From contig CAAFRM010000157.1 of the NCBI GenBank assembly GCA_900765465.1, forward strand, positions 1 through 7,397: 7,397 bases of DNA, read 5' to 3'. Below, piece by piece: positions 6,525-7,397 of the stretch. Source of the DNA: an uncultured Prevotella sp. (GTDB taxonomy: Bacteria > Bacteroidota > Bacteroidia > Bacteroidales > Bacteroidaceae). A model generated the notes under the pieces. The model did not search any database, had not been told where the DNA came from, and saw only the letters and a list, made by a program, of their open reading frames with translations. A program made the position numbers and the translations under genes. The number at the start of each line of letters is the position of its first letter. The first letter of the stretch is position 1.

Positions 6525-6842
6525 ATGGATAGAAGACGAAAGCCAGCCATCAGGGAGCCTCGCCCCGACCTCAGCATGGACGAGATGCGAGCCTATCTGA
6601 TGGAGTTAAAAGAGATAGAAAGCGTTACGGGCATCAGATACATCAAACTGCACGTAACGGCAAAAATGATTATCGGAATCAGGGAGACATCGGGTAAGGA
6701 ATTCACTATCAATCTCGATGATCTCTACCGTGCTTATCAGGAATGTCTCCGCTTTACAAGCCCGGAAGTGAAGAAATACATCTTCATGGGGCACTCACCC
6801 GCTGTGGCATTGCTCAGATTACTAACAAAAGTTAAAAGTTAA
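6525..6842 (+). CDS. Small protein of unknown function downstream of recG
   Basis: A 105-residue protein I do not recognise. The first 15 residues are very basic and proline-containing (MDRRRKPAIREPRPD). A likely helix follows (DEMRAYLMELKEIESVTG, 19-36), then two beta-like stretches (RYIKLHVTAKMIIGIRE, 38-54, and FTINLDDLYRAYQ, 60-72). The region ends in a longer mixed segment including FMGHSPAVALLRLL (87-100). There is no signal peptide, membrane helix, cysteine or metal-binding motif, so a small cytosolic alpha/beta protein is the best description, perhaps nucleic-acid binding on charge alone. Codon use resembles its neighbours. ATG 6525 follows the heptamer array directly; Met18 is an alternative start that would drop the basic tail. 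The last residues (KVKS) and the stop are encoded by two AAAGTTA units, so the C-terminus may have been remodelled by the repeat. Confidence 0.75.
   Translation: MDRRRKPAIREPRPDLSMDEMRAYLMELKEIESVTGIRYIKLHVTAKMIIGIRETSGKEFTINLDDLYRAYQECLRFTSPEVKKYIFMGHSPAVALLRLLTKVKS
6828..6841. repeat. Two AAAGTTA heptamers at the 3' end of the 105-residue gene
   Basis: AAAGTTA occurs at 6828-6834 and 6835-6841, inside the last codons and stop of the 105-residue gene. The same kind of unit (AAAAGTT, TATAGTT) makes up the first block of the array after recG, so the repeat family has reached into coding sequence here. Confidence 0.6.
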
Positions 6843-6881
6843 CCAGTCACGTTAAATATAAGGCAGTTGGCGTTAACAGCC

Positions 6882-6912
6882 TTTGTTAATTGGAATATTT
6901 TTGTTATATTTG
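6882..6912 (+). promoter_or_regulatory. Bacteroidetes-type promoter for the M23 peptidase gene
   Basis: TTTG at 6882-6885, a 19-base spacer and TATATTTG at 6905-6912 match the TTTG/TAnnTTTG consensus perfectly. A start near 6918-6920 would give a leader of about 110 bases before ATG 7030. The M23 gene therefore has its own transcription unit, separate from the recG series. Confidence 0.8.
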
Positions 6913-6927
6913 CAACGTCTATATAAC

Positions 6928-6963
6928 AAAACTGCACCTTAAGGTATTTACCCACGCAGTTTT
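6928..6963 (+). promoter_or_regulatory. Hairpin in the 5' leader of the M23 peptidase gene (attenuator-like)
   Basis: AAAACTGC (6928-6935) pairs perfectly with GCAGTTTT (6956-6963), and a run of five T (6960-6964) closes the right arm. It would form about 10 bases into the transcript. The 20-base loop contains a perfect 10-base palindrome, ACCTTAAGGT (6936-6945). Its GGT can pair instead with ACC at 6950-6952. It could be a 5' stabilising hairpin, an early terminator or an attenuator; I know no named RNA family that fits. Confidence 0.45.
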
Positions 6964-7029
6964 TGCAGAATTTCTTTTATGATTTTGCGCTTATTGACAT
7001 CGACCTAAAAAGCAAATATAAAAAGTAGT

Positions 7030-7397
7030 ATGAGTTTAAAAAAGCAAATAAAGAAGATTTCGGTCGTGGCGTTGTTGGCGTTAACAACTGTTCCGGTTTG
7101 CGGACAAGATCTGTTGGCAAGACAAGCACCAGTAGACCACCGTATGAAATCATTGGATACTCTTGCAGTATCACATTATCGATTGATGGAAGATAGAGAA
7201 AATCCTTCTGCTGAGTTGTACGAAGATTTCTCTAACAAGTATGCCCACAAGGCAACCGCATTGCCTGAACGTTATCGCATAGATCTCCGTCATTTCTGCA
7301 TGCCAACATCTAGTCGTGTTGTCACAAGTAACTTCGGTTACCGTGCTAGCTTTGGCCGCCAACATAAAGGTATGGACATCAAGGTTTATATTGGCGA
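7030..7397 (+). CDS. M23 family metallopeptidase (peptidoglycan endopeptidase), 5' part only
   Basis: 122 complete codons are visible before the right edge cuts the gene. The start MSLKKQIKKISVVALLALTT is a typical signal peptide with a lysine-rich head and a hydrophobic core at 11-23. Cleavage probably follows Val-Cys-Gly (23-25), so the protein is exported. After a linker of about 65 residues the peptidase domain begins: SNFGYRASFGRQHKGMDI (100-117) contains the M23 first zinc motif HxxxD, with His112 and Asp116 as predicted zinc ligands. Such enzymes cut peptide cross-links in peptidoglycan during growth or division. Bacteroidales relatives often carry LysM repeats further on, but that part is outside the window. 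The ATG at 7030 lies about 110 bases after the predicted transcription start, behind a hairpin and a possible 9-codon leader ORF. Confidence 0.9.
   Translation, partial: MSLKKQIKKISVVALLALTTVPVCGQDLLARQAPVDHRMKSLDTLAVSHYRLMEDRENPSAELYEDFSNKYAHKATALPERYRIDLRHFCMPTSSRVVTSNFGYRASFGRQHKGMDIKVYIG

Noticed and set aside
7071..7089. Inverted repeat GTTGTT/AACAAC near the start of the M23 gene
   Set aside because: It is a 6-base stem within signal-peptide codons with no supporting context, easily explained by chance.

Overview
The window looks like chromosomal DNA from a Bacteroidales bacterium, most likely Prevotella/Segatella (close to the S. copri group). I base this on three things: promoters of the Bacteroidetes type (TTTG, 19 bases, TAnnTTTG), AT-rich spacers without Shine-Dalgarno sequences, and the character of the proteins. 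The genus is an inference from memory, not from a search.

Layout. Positions 1-2845 hold a leftward operon. nadK (NAD kinase) is first, followed after 5 bases by a full-length fused ABC exporter subunit. After that comes the start of a small exported protein whose gene runs off the left edge. A short divergent promoter region (2846-2927) separates this operon from a rightward series. The rightward genes are a DJ-1/PfpI-family protein, ispD (MEP isoprenoid pathway), recG (fork-reversal helicase) and a 105-residue protein I do not recognise. After a 187-base gap with its own strong promoter and a structured leader comes the 5' part of an M23-type peptidoglycan endopeptidase, cut by the right edge.

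The genes are housekeeping in character (NADP synthesis, isoprenoid precursor, DNA repair, wall hydrolysis). I see no phage, insertion sequence, CRISPR array, tRNA or rRNA. The interesting material lies between the genes. Nearly every junction inside the two operons carries a short-period tandem repeat: three hexamers at nadK/ABC, a 13-base doubling at ABC/next gene, and arrays of 7-base units at DJ-1/ispD, ispD/recG, recG/105-aa gene and the 3' end of the 105-aa gene. The heptamer arrays run right into the start codons. They put stop codons in all frames, and they change orientation across recG.

The 13-base doubling creates two perfect TTATCCACA boxes. It also appears to have removed what would otherwise be an ATGA stop/start overlap. 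No unknown multi-gene system is visible.
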